64,000 bases of DNA from Chitinophagales bacterium (GTDB lineage Bacteria; Bacteroidota; Bacteroidia; Chitinophagales; CAIOSU01). The stretch covers positions 62,001 to 126,000 of the forward strand of contig JAGYJT010000004.1 in the NCBI GenBank assembly GCA_018401955.1, read 5' to 3'. The translations under genes were made by a program, and so were the position numbers. The notes beneath the pieces were generated by a model. It saw only the letters and a list, made by a program, of their open reading frames with translations, did not search any database and was not told the origin of the DNA. Positions 9,729 through 20,778 of this stretch are shown one piece after another. How positions within the stretch are numbered: position 1 is the first letter of the stretch; every line of letters begins with the position of its first letter.

Positions 9729-10994
9729 TTAGTATCCGTATTTATCCTTCCACAGGTTTTTTAGGTGGGTGCGCATTTCGTTTTCTCGAGGGTTATTGCC
9801 AGGCTCGTATAGCTTTTTGCCTATCAGTTTTTCGGGCATAAACTCTAGGTCGGCAAAGTTACCCTCATAGTCGTGGGCATACTTGTAGTCTTTACCATAG
9901 TTCATATCCTTCATAAGCTTGGTAGGGGCGTTGCGTATGTGCAAGGGTACGGGCTGGTTGCCAGTATCGCGTACCAGCCTTGATGCATTTTTAAATGCCA
10001 TGTAGCTGGCATTGCTCTTAGCAGAGCTGGCTAAGTACACCGTAGTTTGCGAGAGTGTATGCACGCACTCTGGATATCCCAACATAGTTACGGTTTGAAA
10101 ACATGCGGTGGCCAACAAAAGGGCATTTGGGTTAGCATTGCCTATATCTTCTGAGGCAGATATGAGAAGCCTTCGTGCAATAAACTTAGGGTCTTCGCCT
10201 CCGTCAACCATGCGGGCTAGATAATAGAGAGCAGCATTAGGGTCGCTACCACGAATGGATTTGATAAAGGCCGAGATAATGTCATAGTGTTGTTCGCCAT
10301 CCTTATCGTAGATAGCAATCTTTTTTTGCGCGTTTTCTTGCACCAAGGCGTTGGTAATCAACACAGGGTCGTTGGCTATGCCGCTTACCGTTAGCTCTAG
10401 TAGGTTAAGCAGCTTGCGGGCATCGCCGCCGCTAAGTTGCAATAGGGCGTCGGTTTCTTGCAGGGTAATGCTGCGCTGTTTTAACACCTCATCGTTGGCT
10501 ATGGCATCACTAAGCAGCTTTATCAGGTCATGGGTTTCCAATGCCTCTAGCACATACACTTGGCTACGCGATAGCAGTGCCGAGTTTACCTCAAACGAGG
10601 GATTTTCGGTAGTAGCGCCAATGAGGGTTATTTCGCCCTTCTCAACCGCACCTAGCAAGCTATCTTGTTGCGATTTATTAAAACGGTGTATCTCATCAAT
10701 AAACACTACTGCATTACCAGCCTTGCGCGAAAGCTCAATTACTTCTCTAATATCCTTAACCCCTGCACTAATTGCCGAAAGGGCAAAAAATGGGCGGTCC
10801 ATGCTTTGAGCCATTATCTGTGCCAAGGTAGTTTTGCCTACGCCCGGCGGGCCCCAAAATATCATGCTGTGCAGTTGCTGTTGCTCTACCATACGCCGCA
10901 ATACTTTGCCTGGGCCTACCAAATGCTGTTGGCCCACTACCTCATCAAGGTTGCGGGGGCGCAGGCGTTCGGCTAATGGGGCAAAGTTTTTCAT
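9729..10994 (-). CDS. rarA: Replication-associated recombination protein A (MgsA/RarA AAA ATPase)
   Basis: PLAERLRPRNLDEVVGQQHL, Walker A GPPGVGKTTLA, FIDEIHRFNKSQQD. Confidence 0.95.
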   Translation of the reverse strand: MKNFAPLAERLRPRNLDEVVGQQHLVGPGKVLRRMVEQQQLHSMIFWGPPGVGKTTLAQIMAQSMDRPFFALSAISAGVKDIREVIELSRKAGNAVVFIDEIHRFNKSQQDSLLGAVEKGEITLIGATTENPSFEVNSALLSRSQVYVLEALETHDLIKLLSDAIANDEVLKQRSITLQETDALLQLSGGDARKLLNLLELTVSGIANDPVLITNALVQENAQKKIAIYDKDGEQHYDIISAFIKSIRGSDPNAALYYLARMVDGGEDPKFIARRLLISASEDIGNANPNALLLATACFQTVTMLGYPECVHTLSQTTVYLASSAKSNASYMAFKNASRLVRDTGNQPVPLHIRNAPTKLMKDMNYGKDYKYAHDYEGNFADLEFMPEKLIGKKLYEPGNNPRENEMRTHLKNLWKDKYGY

Positions 10995-11005
10995 GGGCTT
11001 TTATT

Positions 11006-11025
11006 AGACACAAGACACAGGACTT
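11006..11025. repeat. Period-7 array, AGACACA family, 5' of rarA
   Basis: AGACACA AGACACA GGACTT. Confidence 0.5.
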
Positions 11026-11167
11026 TTAGTGTCACAGTGCATTGAGTAACGAGTCGTGTGGGGTGTAAAGTTCAGTAAATTTTGGGTGGATTAGCAGGGG
11101 ATAGATAAATCAATAAACTGCGCCTGACGTGGGGAGACGTTTTACAAAACGTCTCCATAACAAAAGC

Positions 11168-11204
11168 AACAAAAAAGGGGGCAGCTATTGCCGCCCCCCT
11201 CAAA
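11168..11204 (-). terminator. Intrinsic terminator of the CocE/NonD hydrolase gene
   Basis: GGGGGCAGC/GCCGCCCCC hairpin with an A-run on + (T-run on -), just beyond the 3' end of the minus-strand gene. Confidence 0.75.
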
Positions 11205-11223
11205 GTGGTTGGTGTATGGTTTG

Positions 11224-14199
11224 TTAAAAAACAGATAGCTTTTTTACCACACGTTCTTTATTATCGCTGCTGTTTAGCTCAATAAAGTACATACCCGGTT
11301 CATAGTCATTGGTTTGGATAACCACGTTATCTCTAAAGGTGCCAACGTAAACGTTTTGTCCCAGCTGATTGTATATTCTTACGTTCAGCTCCTCATTGGT
11401 GTTAGCGTATATGTTTACCATGTCGCTAGTAGGGTTAGGGAAAACCACGGCATCTAATCCCTTATTGGTTGCTAGCACAGGCTCATCACCTATGCCTACA
11501 TACTCTTGCTTATAAATAGGTAAGCTGATGTGGGTAGGGTACTCTGCTGAGTGCGCAATGCGTTGTACGGCAATACGTGGGTCCATATCCGTACTTTCAA
11601 AAACATAGCTCTGCCCATCACCAGGTTGCCGGCGGAAAAACTCACCCTTGTTAAGCGGTAGGTTAGGATTTACTTGATAACGGTTGTAATTGCTGCTGCT
11701 CACCAAAATTTTCATTTTATGACCATCGCCCCAGGTGTAGGCTATGGGCATCAGCATAAAACTGTATTCATAAATGCGGCCAATTTCGATATTAGTAAAT
11801 GGCACATCCACGTCTTCTTCGGCATAAGGGTCTTTTTCAAGTAAGTGGCGCGCATAGTCGCGGGCACGTGCATTAACACAGCCTTCCACCACAAAAAACT
11901 CCCTGCCATCTGGGTACACATCCAGTATACGGATAAAGAAGTCAGTATCGGTAGGGCCATCGGTTGTGCCGCCTGGGTTGGTTTTAGCGTATAGTTTCAT
12001 TTTAGGGAAACCGATTATACACATCGAATCTTGAATTGGCTCTGTTTCGTATTGCAATATGCCCGGCCGGTTAAGCACTTGGTTGATGTACAGTGGGTCG
12101 GTAAAATCCATTTGGCCTTGGCTATCGCGGTTGCCATCAGGTGTTTCTACAATCATATTGGCACCGCCATGCGTAATAATAGGATCATCTGGGTCGTGCA
12201 CGTAAGCATTGTAGCCTTCGTCTCCTTGCGGAGGGGTGCCATTCAGGTTTCCATTTTTGTGGAAATAAACGTTGTTCCAACGGATGCCATCATCCTCGGT
12301 AAGCGGAAACCTATCGGCACTGGTCCAGTAATTACCAACTTCATCGTTTTGTGCCACCCCATCGCCATTAGGGCCTACTACATATAAGCGCACATTAGGC
12401 ACTTCCGAAAAGTCGATAGAGTCGATAGCACCATCCAACTCTTGACCCACAAACTCTGGCAGCAATGGTCCATCAAATAGGTCTTCGGCCGATAGGTCTA
12501 GCTTAATGTTCTCGTTTACTCCTAGTGCGGGCACCCTAATGTCAATCGGCACCTGCTCTAGGTCTTGCTTACCAAGCAGAAGGTTTACCAACTGCTCAAA
12601 GCTCAATCGGTAATCTTCTGATGGCACACGCACCAGTATACTGCCGTTGCCGGCAACATCTTGCCAATCTTGGCTTTCGGGTATACGGGCGGTAGGTAGG
12701 CCAATGTTTTTATAGTCGTTGTAGTTTAAGTTATACCGAAACCAGCTGATAATTTCAGAGGTAAGTACTTTGCTCACATCCAACTCATCAATATCTATAT
12801 CGCCAATGTTAATACCGATAAGATCGGCCACGTTTTCTTTATACACCATATCCCCGGTGCGCGTGCTTCCAATAGTTTGGTGCGCCCATGGGCCAATTAC
12901 CAGCTTTTGTTTCTTTTTGTTGCCAAAGGTTTCACTAAGGTTGGTCATCAGCAGGTTGTAGGTTTCAATCTGCCCATCTGTAAAAATATCCCACCATCCG
13001 GTAAGGTGGTACATAGGCACCTCCATATTGGTGTACCTACTGTAGGTACCATTGGCATCGCCTTCGCCAAATTCGTTTACATAGGCCACACTACCATCCA
13101 TATCAACCCTGCCCAGTGCGTTGGGGTAGTATCCTGCGCTGGTGCCGTTGTAGTTAATCGTTACAAAATGATCAATAGCCAGCGCAGCAGCATCAAACTT
13201 GTTTGTAAGCCCGTAATCGGCAGCGGTGTGTATGCTATCGCCTACCCCAGTATCAAATGGAATGTCTTCGTCATCAATATCAAAAATTTGGCCTTTTAAC
13301 CAGCCGGTTACAATTCGCTCACGGAAAACTCCGTTTTGAAAGCCTGTAAAACGGTAGTGCTCATTGGTTGCAACAATGGGCAACAGGCATTTTAGGCCTG
13401 GCCCCTGCGGGTTGATGCGGTGCGCCGCCGCGGCTTGGTATTGGGTGTTGCCCAATGCCGATGCACCAAACATGCCAATGCTACCATTACACAATTTGTC
13501 AACGGTATCAATTACCCCATCCATATCAAAGTCAAATGACCAATACAGGCTATCGAGGATGAAATTGATGCTATTATATCCATCCTCGTGCTTATTGCTA
13601 TTGGTAGGGTCGCTTAAAGGCGAAGTGTCTAAAATATGGGCATAGTTGGGGTGGTATGGGTTTTTGTTCCAACTATCGCTATACATAGGGAAGTATACTC
13701 CTTTGGATTGATAGCGCCCCCTCATATCTTGTAAGGCGTAAGCATAGCCCATCAACGATACGATGTTGCCTACTATATCGCCACGTTTATTGTAAGGTGT
13801 GCGGGTAAATACCAGTGGCAACTGCATAATGTTGGGGTTGGTAACATACTTGTTTTGCTGGTCATCCCAAATGGAGTCGTATACCCATATTTGGGTGCCT
13901 TTTCTTATTAGCTCAATGTTGAGGTCGTTGTTTCCAATTAATCCGGCAATTAATGGCCCTAAAATGGGGTCAAAGTCGGTAATGGTATTCGATTTTACTT
14001 TTACCACTAGCGAGTCTTGCGTTATGGGCAAAAACACATCCGTATACAATATTACCCCATCGGGCATTACAAACGGAATAGTAAATTTGGTCGAAAACTC
14101 TTCGATAGCATCAAGGGTACCATTATTGTTGACCTGGGCATGTAGCGGAGCCCATAACGCCAACAACAAAATGACCGATAGCGACGGCATTTTGAACAT
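11224..14199 (-). CDS. CocE/NonD family hydrolase (X-Pro dipeptidyl-peptidase-like) with T9SS type A sorting domain
   Basis: DVFLPI...FTRTPYNKRGD...GYAYALQDMRGRYQSKG, GSIGMFGASALGNTQYQAA; C-terminal VVFPNPTSDMVNIYANTNEELNVRIYNQLGQNVY...GMYFIELNSSDNKERVVKKLSVF. Confidence 0.9.
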   Translation of the reverse strand: MFKMPSLSVILLLALWAPLHAQVNNNGTLDAIEEFSTKFTIPFVMPDGVILYTDVFLPITQDSLVVKVKSNTITDFDPILGPLIAGLIGNNDLNIELIRKGTQIWVYDSIWDDQQNKYVTNPNIMQLPLVFTRTPYNKRGDIVGNIVSLMGYAYALQDMRGRYQSKGVYFPMYSDSWNKNPYHPNYAHILDTSPLSDPTNSNKHEDGYNSINFILDSLYWSFDFDMDGVIDTVDKLCNGSIGMFGASALGNTQYQAAAAHRINPQGPGLKCLLPIVATNEHYRFTGFQNGVFRERIVTGWLKGQIFDIDDEDIPFDTGVGDSIHTAADYGLTNKFDAAALAIDHFVTINYNGTSAGYYPNALGRVDMDGSVAYVNEFGEGDANGTYSRYTNMEVPMYHLTGWWDIFTDGQIETYNLLMTNLSETFGNKKKQKLVIGPWAHQTIGSTRTGDMVYKENVADLIGINIGDIDIDELDVSKVLTSEIISWFRYNLNYNDYKNIGLPTARIPESQDWQDVAGNGSILVRVPSEDYRLSFEQLVNLLLGKQDLEQVPIDIRVPALGVNENIKLDLSAEDLFDGPLLPEFVGQELDGAIDSIDFSEVPNVRLYVVGPNGDGVAQNDEVGNYWTSADRFPLTEDDGIRWNNVYFHKNGNLNGTPPQGDEGYNAYVHDPDDPIITHGGANMIVETPDGNRDSQGQMDFTDPLYINQVLNRPGILQYETEPIQDSMCIIGFPKMKLYAKTNPGGTTDGPTDTDFFIRILDVYPDGREFFVVEGCVNARARDYARHLLEKDPYAEEDVDVPFTNIEIGRIYEYSFMLMPIAYTWGDGHKMKILVSSSNYNRYQVNPNLPLNKGEFFRRQPGDGQSYVFESTDMDPRIAVQRIAHSAEYPTHISLPIYKQEYVGIGDEPVLATNKGLDAVVFPNPTSDMVNIYANTNEELNVRIYNQLGQNVYVGTFRDNVVIQTNDYEPGMYFIELNSSDNKERVVKKLSVF

Positions 14200-14398
14200 A
14201 GCGGGTTAATTTAAAGGTAAAATGGTTTCTTTAACAGTGATTAAAATAGTAATTATTTTTTGATTGTTATAATGTCTACCTAAATTTTTGCTGTGTAAAA
14301 GATGTTTGATTTTTATCGATTGTATACCTAGTGAAGCAATAAAATGCTACTTTTACTATGCCCCACAAAAAAACGTTTCCGTTAGTAAAGATTGAAAA

Positions 14399-17300
14399 AT
14401 GGCAAAAAAGGTATTCATGCTGCTTATTGCAGTAATGGGGTTAGTGGGCAATGTTAGGGTTTGTGCTCAAGTAGATACCGAGTTTTGGTTTGCGGCACCA
14501 TTTGCTTCTCCTAATGGGGTAAGTAATTTTCATTTGCCTGTGTACATGCGTTTCTCATCATACGATGATGCCGCTACCGTTACCATTAGCCAGCCCGCTA
14601 ATGCAGCATTTGCACCCATTACTTTTTCAATGCCGGCCAATTCAGTAAATACTATTGATTTATCGCCTTTTATCAACCAAATACACAATACCCCTGCCGA
14701 CCAAGTGCTTAATAGAGGGCTTTTAATAACCGCTACTGCCGATGTAAGTGTGTATTATGAAATTGCCAGTACGTTTTGCGGATGCAGCCCTGAGCTATAC
14801 TCGTTGAAAGGACGAAATGCCCTCGGCACTGAATTCTTATTGTCTTATCAAACGGTTTATAGAAACAACCAAGGGTACAACCCACGGCCTCGCTCCAGCT
14901 TTGAGATAGTGGCCTCTATGGATAATACTCAGGTTACCATAACCCCAACTACCAACCTCGATAACCATGCTGTTGGCGTGCCATATACCGTTACGCTCAA
15001 TCGAGGAGAGACTTTTGCGGGTAAATCAGTTGATTTTAACAGCGGCAGCCAACCTAACGGTACCGTGGTAACGGCAAACAACCCAATTGCTATAACCCTT
15101 ACCGATGATTTGGTAACGCCTAATTTTGGCGGTTGCGCTGATTTAATGGGCGATCAAACCGTGCCGGTAGCGGTAGTTGGCGAAAAGTATATTGTAATTA
15201 AAGGTGGGTTGAGCAGTGGCGAGCTGATTTCAATTTTGGCTACTCGAAACAACACCCAGATATTTTTAGATGGTTCGGGCGTACCATCAGCCACTATCAA
15301 TCGTGGGCAAAGTTTTATTCATTACCTAACTGCCCCTTCGGTATATATTGAAACCACTGAGCCGGCCTATGTGCTGCATATATCTGGCTTTGGTTGCGAA
15401 CTTGGTGAGGCTATTTTGCCACCTATTGAGTGTACTGGTTCAAACCTTATTAATGCAGTGCGCACCACACCCAACGCGTTTGCCATCAATGTGCTAGCCA
15501 CGGCCAACATCATCAATGCTTTTACCATTAATGGTTCGCCTGCGTTAATACCTCCGGCAGCTTTTAGCCCAGTGCCTGGCACCGGGGGGCAATGGGTTTC
15601 GGCTAAGCTATCATTTACTACGGCACAGGTGCCTGTTGGTGGCGTGGTGTCGGTAGCCAATACCGATGGTTTTTTCCATATCGGGGTAATACATGATAAT
15701 AATGGGGCTTCTGGTGGTGGATGCAGCTACGGGTATTTTTCCAATTTCAGCCAGCCAGTATTGTATGCCAACGACACGTCAAGGTTTTGTTTTGGCGATT
15801 CTGTTAACCTTACCACTACTTCTGGATGGGACTCGATATGGTGGATAAACTTGGCTACACTGGATACTATCAGTAACGATACTTCGCTTAACCTAACCAC
15901 CAGCGAAGAGATATTATTGGTTACAGAACTTTCAGGATGCCTGTATTTTGATACCATTACGGTACACGAAAACGACTCGATGTATTTTGTACCAAACGTA
16001 TTGCCAGCATCGTGCTTGGGGCAAGATGGGGCAATAGACGTAGATACGGTAATTGGCAATTGGGGCAGTTATACTTTTTTGTTTAACAATAACCCGGCCG
16101 TGCCACCTTTTGCCAACCTTGCCACGGGTGGCTACCCAATAACGGTAATTGATTCGATGGCTTGCGAGGCCAGCCAAACGGTTACAGTTCCCAGTGGCCC
16201 AAATGGCCTAATACTGCAAATAGACTCGGCTGGGCAACCTGCTTGCAGTTTTAATGATAGTACTGGCTATATTGCCTATGCTATATTAAATGGTGTGGCG
16301 CCGTATGATGTTTACTTAAACGGAAACCTACTAGGCAACAATGCCCAAGCCCTGCTGGATAGCCTGCCAAACGGTAATTATACGCTATTGGTTGAAGATG
16401 CCAATAACTGCCTAGCCACCTGGGATACTGTTTTCAACATCGCCCCGGCAACGCCAATCGCGTTGTTGCCCGATAGTGCTTTGGTGTGCTATGGCGATAC
16501 GGCTGCGCTCAGCATTGTTCCGCAAAGCTGGGACTATGTGCAATGGACCGACTCGGCCAGCAATACTGTTGTGGGCACTACCCCAACTTTTCAAGCCAAT
16601 ACTAGCAGCACACTATGGGTAGAGGCGGCTCTTGCCCAGTGTATTTATCACGATACCATAAGGGTGACGGTGCTGTCGCAGATATACCTAACGGCAAGTT
16701 TTGCGTCTGTAAGCTGCTTTGGTGGCAACGATGGGGCCATAAATATTACCAATTTATTGGGTACTGTGGGCCCTAGTACTTATACCCTCAATAGCAGCCC
16801 TGCCGTTCCACCTTTTACGGGTTTGATTGCAGGTGGCTACTCCGTAACGGTTACCGATTCGTTGGGTTGCGAGGCCAGTGCTTTTGCTGTTGTAGCTGAT
16901 GGTACCCAAGTAATCTTGCAAATAGACTCGGCCGGGCAGCCAGCTTGCAGTTTTAATGATAGTACTGGTTTTATTGCCTACTCAATAATAAGCGGCGTTG
17001 GCCCTTATAACATATACCTAAATGGTACGTTGTTGGGCAACAATATGCAAGACCTGTTGGACAGCCTGCCAAACGGCAATTATACGCTTTTGGTTGAAGA
17101 TGCCAACAACTGCTTAGCCACCTGGGATACTGTTTTCAACATCGCACCGGCAACGCCAATCGCGTTGTTGCCCGATAGTGCTTTGGTGTGCTCTGGCAAT
17201 ACGGCTCCGCTCAGCATTGTTCCGCAAAGCTGGGACTATGTGCAATGGACCGACTCGGCCAGCAATACCGTTGTGGGCACTACAACATCATATCAAGCTA

Positions 17301-19264
17301 CCGCCAGCGGCACGCTTTGGGTAGAGGCTGGCCTTGCGCAGTGCATTTATCGAGATACCATAAGGGTGACGGTGCTGCCGCAAATAAACCTAACGGCAAG
17401 TATTACGTCGGTAAGCTGTTTTGGTGGCAACGATGGCGAAGTGGACCTAACAAACATTACTGGGGCAACCGGTGGCATTGTCGATTATTTTTTTGATGGC
17501 AACAATACTTTGCCGCCATTTGGCAATGTGTCTGCTGGTGTTTACCCGGTTTCGGTAACGGATAATGCAGGTTGTACAGGGAGTATTATGGTGGCGGTGC
17601 CTCAGCCTGATAGTATTGCAATTAATGTTGCTCAAGCTGGGTTTGCCGCTTGTGGTTACGGCACTATTGATTTTAATATAACGGGTGGTGCGCTGCCCTA
17701 TGTGGTAACGGCCAATAGCGTTTTATTGGGCAATGTTTCGGCCGCTACACTTGACTCGTTGGCTCCTGGCAACTATACCATCACTGTAACCGATGCCAAT
17801 GGGTGCACCATGCAATTGGATACGGCCTTGCAAGCACCGGCTTTTGTAAACCGTGATATTTTAACGCCTTCCAATATTAGTCTTTGTGTTGGTGAAAACG
17901 CGCTACTTGATGCAGGCGCTGGTTGGGATAGTATTTTTTGGATGGAGAATGGCACTGTATTTAACACTACCAGCACTTGGCTTGTTGATTCTACCATTAA
18001 TATAATGGTGCGCACCACTGATGGCACTTGCGAGTATTGGGATAGTATAAGTGTGTTCGTGGCTGACTCCATCATCATTAACCCTACCATACAACCTATT
18101 TCGTGTTTTGGGGCCAATAATGGGGCACTATCGGTAGCCGTACAAGGGGGTAATGGTGCCTTTGCTTATAGTTTCAACAATAATCCGATTGCTCCTCCTT
18201 ACGGTAATCTTGGCCCTGCTTCTTACAACTTGGTTGTGATTGACGGAAACGGATGCGAAGCTGAATTTACTTTTGCACTTACCGAACCAGCGCAACTAAC
18301 CATATTGCTCGATACGGTTTCGGTGCTCAACTGTGCGCAAACCTCAGGGTTAATAGGCTATACTACTACTGGTGGCACGCTACCCTTAACGGTTACACTG
18401 GATAACGCTTCGCCGCTTACACAACCTCAAGGCACATATACTGGCGTAGCAATAGGGGCACATACCGTGCAAGTAACCGATAGTAATGGTTGCACCGCTG
18501 CTATTGATACCGCTATAGCCCAACTGGACTTTGCTGCTGGCGAAGTTGTATGGACCAATGTGAGCTGCTTTGGCGCCGCAGATGGTACTGCTGATGTTGT
18601 GGTTACCCAAGGTACACCGCCTTATCAATATTTTGTTAATGGTACCCCAACTATACTGCCCGCCAGCAATTTGGCGCCCGGTAGTTATAGCTTATTGGTA
18701 ACCGATGCGAATGGATGTAGCGATACCCTTACGTTTGAAATTACCGAGCCACCCTTGTTCGAGATTGACTTGGATAGCGTGATTACTGTTTTCCTTGGGC
18801 AGGAGGTTACCTTGGAGCCTACTTATACCGATGAACCCGTTAGTTTTGCCTGGATACCCCCATATGGGCTTAATTGCGACAATTGCCCTGCACCGGTAGC
18901 TAGCTCCGATAGCAGTACGCTATACAACCTTACCGCTACCAATGGTAATGGGTGCACAGCCCAAGCTAGCGTGTGGGTGGATGTGCTAGGGCATGTAATA
19001 TACATACCCAACGTGTTTACGCCCAACAACGACTTGCTCAACGATGAATTTAGGGTTTATGGGCAAGGCTTTGCCGATTTTGAGTTTAAAATCTTTGACC
19101 GTTGGGGAGAGTTGATTTTCCGTACTACGGATGTTTACCGAGGTTGGGACGGTACTTTTAAAGGCGTACTGATGCCGCCCGGAACCTATGTTTACACTTG
19201 TAACTATCGCTTTTTTGGTGGGTACGAGCAGTTGCAAAAAGGAAGTGTATTGTTGCTGAGGTAA
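14399..19264 (+). CDS. Giant secreted protein: IgGFc-binding-like N-terminus, SprB repeats, gliding motility-associated (T9SS type B) C-terminus
   Basis: Signal peptide; EFWFAAPFASPNG N-terminal module; repeated SCFGGNDG..Y.VTVTDSLGC units; C-terminal IYIPNVFTPNNDLLNDEFRVYG...FKIFDRWGELIF...GWDGTFKG...GSVLLLR. Confidence 0.9.
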   Translation: MAKKVFMLLIAVMGLVGNVRVCAQVDTEFWFAAPFASPNGVSNFHLPVYMRFSSYDDAATVTISQPANAAFAPITFSMPANSVNTIDLSPFINQIHNTPADQVLNRGLLITATADVSVYYEIASTFCGCSPELYSLKGRNALGTEFLLSYQTVYRNNQGYNPRPRSSFEIVASMDNTQVTITPTTNLDNHAVGVPYTVTLNRGETFAGKSVDFNSGSQPNGTVVTANNPIAITLTDDLVTPNFGGCADLMGDQTVPVAVVGEKYIVIKGGLSSGELISILATRNNTQIFLDGSGVPSATINRGQSFIHYLTAPSVYIETTEPAYVLHISGFGCELGEAILPPIECTGSNLINAVRTTPNAFAINVLATANIINAFTINGSPALIPPAAFSPVPGTGGQWVSAKLSFTTAQVPVGGVVSVANTDGFFHIGVIHDNNGASGGGCSYGYFSNFSQPVLYANDTSRFCFGDSVNLTTTSGWDSIWWINLATLDTISNDTSLNLTTSEEILLVTELSGCLYFDTITVHENDSMYFVPNVLPASCLGQDGAIDVDTVIGNWGSYTFLFNNNPAVPPFANLATGGYPITVIDSMACEASQTVTVPSGPNGLILQIDSAGQPACSFNDSTGYIAYAILNGVAPYDVYLNGNLLGNNAQALLDSLPNGNYTLLVEDANNCLATWDTVFNIAPATPIALLPDSALVCYGDTAALSIVPQSWDYVQWTDSASNTVVGTTPTFQANTSSTLWVEAALAQCIYHDTIRVTVLSQIYLTASFASVSCFGGNDGAINITNLLGTVGPSTYTLNSSPAVPPFTGLIAGGYSVTVTDSLGCEASAFAVVADGTQVILQIDSAGQPACSFNDSTGFIAYSIISGVGPYNIYLNGTLLGNNMQDLLDSLPNGNYTLLVEDANNCLATWDTVFNIAPATPIALLPDSALVCSGNTAPLSIVPQSWDYVQWTDSASNTVVGTTTSYQATASGTLWVEAGLAQCIYRDTIRVTVLPQINLTASITSVSCFGGNDGEVDLTNITGATGGIVDYFFDGNNTLPPFGNVSAGVYPVSVTDNAGCTGSIMVAVPQPDSIAINVAQAGFAACGYGTIDFNITGGALPYVVTANSVLLGNVSAATLDSLAPGNYTITVTDANGCTMQLDTALQAPAFVNRDILTPSNISLCVGENALLDAGAGWDSIFWMENGTVFNTTSTWLVDSTINIMVRTTDGTCEYWDSISVFVADSIIINPTIQPISCFGANNGALSVAVQGGNGAFAYSFNNNPIAPPYGNLGPASYNLVVIDGNGCEAEFTFALTEPAQLTILLDTVSVLNCAQTSGLIGYTTTGGTLPLTVTLDNASPLTQPQGTYTGVAIGAHTVQVTDSNGCTAAIDTAIAQLDFAAGEVVWTNVSCFGAADGTADVVVTQGTPPYQYFVNGTPTILPASNLAPGSYSLLVTDANGCSDTLTFEITEPPLFEIDLDSVITVFLGQEVTLEPTYTDEPVSFAWIPPYGLNCDNCPAPVASSDSSTLYNLTATNGNGCTAQASVWVDVLGHVIYIPNVFTPNNDLLNDEFRVYGQGFADFEFKIFDRWGELIFRTTDVYRGWDGTFKGVLMPPGTYVYTCNYRFFGGYEQLQKGSVLLLR
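16217..17430 (+). repeat. Tandem duplication of a 702-bp (234-codon) module inside the SprB-repeat gene
   Basis: TAGACTCGGC at 16221 and 16923, CGATAGTGCT at 16471 and 17173: both offset exactly 702 bp; long near-identical stretches between. Confidence 0.9.
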
Positions 19265-19280
19265 TATGGCAGTGGCCACA

Positions 19281-19319
19281 AAAACAGAAGCCCACCGGTT
19301 AGGGCTGGGCTTCTGTTTT
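19281..19319. terminator. Bidirectional terminator between convergent genes
   Basis: Perfect 14-bp stem AAAACAGAAGCCCA / TGGGCTTCTGTTTT. Confidence 0.9.
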
Positions 19320-19408
19320 AGATGCTAGCGGTCTAGAATGGCTTGGCACCCGTTTTTCCGTATACGCCTTTTACTGCACGGTTGGTAAGTACTATTACGC
19401 ACATACAC

Positions 19409-20395
19409 TTATAAGGTTACGCTAAATGGCGCTTTTATTTTTTCAGCCGGCACCGATTCGTATTCATGTATACCTTCTAGCCATTGTACTATTGGACCAA
19501 TTATTTTATCTGGCGACTCGGCAATAATGGCGTGGTCTTCATCTTCAAATAACTCAAAGTGCTTTTTGCACTCCAATTGGTCAAAAATATTCTGGGTCAT
19601 TTCTACCGAAAAAATACTGTCGGCCGTACCCTGAAAAACCATTACCGGTACTTCTATTTGGTGCAGTGGTTTAGGTAGGGGTGTGCTGGCTAGTGATTGC
19701 AAAGCCCTAAAACTGATGTGGTGCAATGCCAATGGGTCTTGGTCAATAAAGTTCTTCATGTTGCCGAAGTACTTAATCTTTACCAGTTCCAAATCTAAGT
19801 ATGTATTAATAGGGATGGGGGTGTTGGGCATTACGCCACCAAAATTCAGTATCAACGGCCTTAAGTACTTGCTCAAGCGCGGAAAGCGGGTAAGCTTTGC
19901 AGCTTCGGGGGCGGTAAGGTCGGCAAAATTTTGGCAAACCACACCCTTCAAACGGCTATCTTTAGCAGCCATATACAGCGCAACAATGCCACCTTGGCTG
20001 CTGCCCATTAACGATACGTTATCGTTAAACTTGTTTATTGCATATGAAATTGCACCGTGGGCATCGCGCATCAGTTCTTCTACGGTATAATCGCCCCTTG
20101 TGCCTTCACTGCGGCCATGGCCACGTGGGTCGAAACCCACTACATTAAAACCGCGCAAGTATAGCTTATATAAAAACTCTGAGTAGCAAAGTGCATATAT
20201 AGCTGTGCCCGGCACAAACACTACTGTGGGGGCACTTTTATCGTGTATCAGCAAATCAACATTTATCCTTAAGCCATCCGACATGAAGTAATCGGTGGTA
20301 AAGTGCTCGTGCAGGTTAGGAAACCCAAACGCAGCGGCAATATGCTCGAAATACTCCTCAATGCTAAAATAATACCTTTCCTTACTGGCTATCAT
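19409..20395 (-). CDS. Alpha/beta hydrolase
   Basis: VFVPGTAIYA, GFDPRGHGRSEG, nucleophile elbow LMGSSQGG, late DEDHAI. Confidence 0.9.
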   Translation of the reverse strand: MIASKERYYFSIEEYFEHIAAAFGFPNLHEHFTTDYFMSDGLRINVDLLIHDKSAPTVVFVPGTAIYALCYSEFLYKLYLRGFNVVGFDPRGHGRSEGTRGDYTVEELMRDAHGAISYAINKFNDNVSLMGSSQGGIVALYMAAKDSRLKGVVCQNFADLTAPEAAKLTRFPRLSKYLRPLILNFGGVMPNTPIPINTYLDLELVKIKYFGNMKNFIDQDPLALHHISFRALQSLASTPLPKPLHQIEVPVMVFQGTADSIFSVEMTQNIFDQLECKKHFELFEDEDHAIIAESPDKIIGPIVQWLEGIHEYESVPAEKIKAPFSVTL

Positions 20396-20647
20396 ACCGC
20401 ACTATCTATAATCGTTAACCCAAAAGTGCCTGCTGCACAAAGGGCTTTAAAGATGAAAGTTTTTCCCGTTACCAACAAATCAATTCTTCTTTAATAGAAC
20501 GTGACCGGTATAGGCCTTAGTATCAAGATATTGGCTAAAGAAGCAATGAACGAAAATATTTTTAATTTTTTTTTAGGGCTGAAACCATTGTAATTTCTAG
20601 CATTCAATAATTTTTATGAAAATAAAGTTTTAGAAAAGATTGAAAGT

Positions 20648-20678
20648 TTTGGAATAATGGGAAAAAGAATTACCTTTG
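20648..20678 (+). promoter_or_regulatory. Bacteroidota-type housekeeping promoter for the phasin-like gene
   Basis: TTTG (20648-20651), 19-nt spacer, TACCTTTG (20671-20678), matching the TTTG-N19-TAnnTTTG consensus about 100 nt upstream of ATG 20779. Confidence 0.7.
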
Positions 20679-20778
20679 TAACATACTTACAGACATACGG
20701 TAGGTAGTTGACAAAAAATACTAGCACGATTTTTGACTCAATACAAGCATTAATAAACATTTCAAAGCAATAATTATC

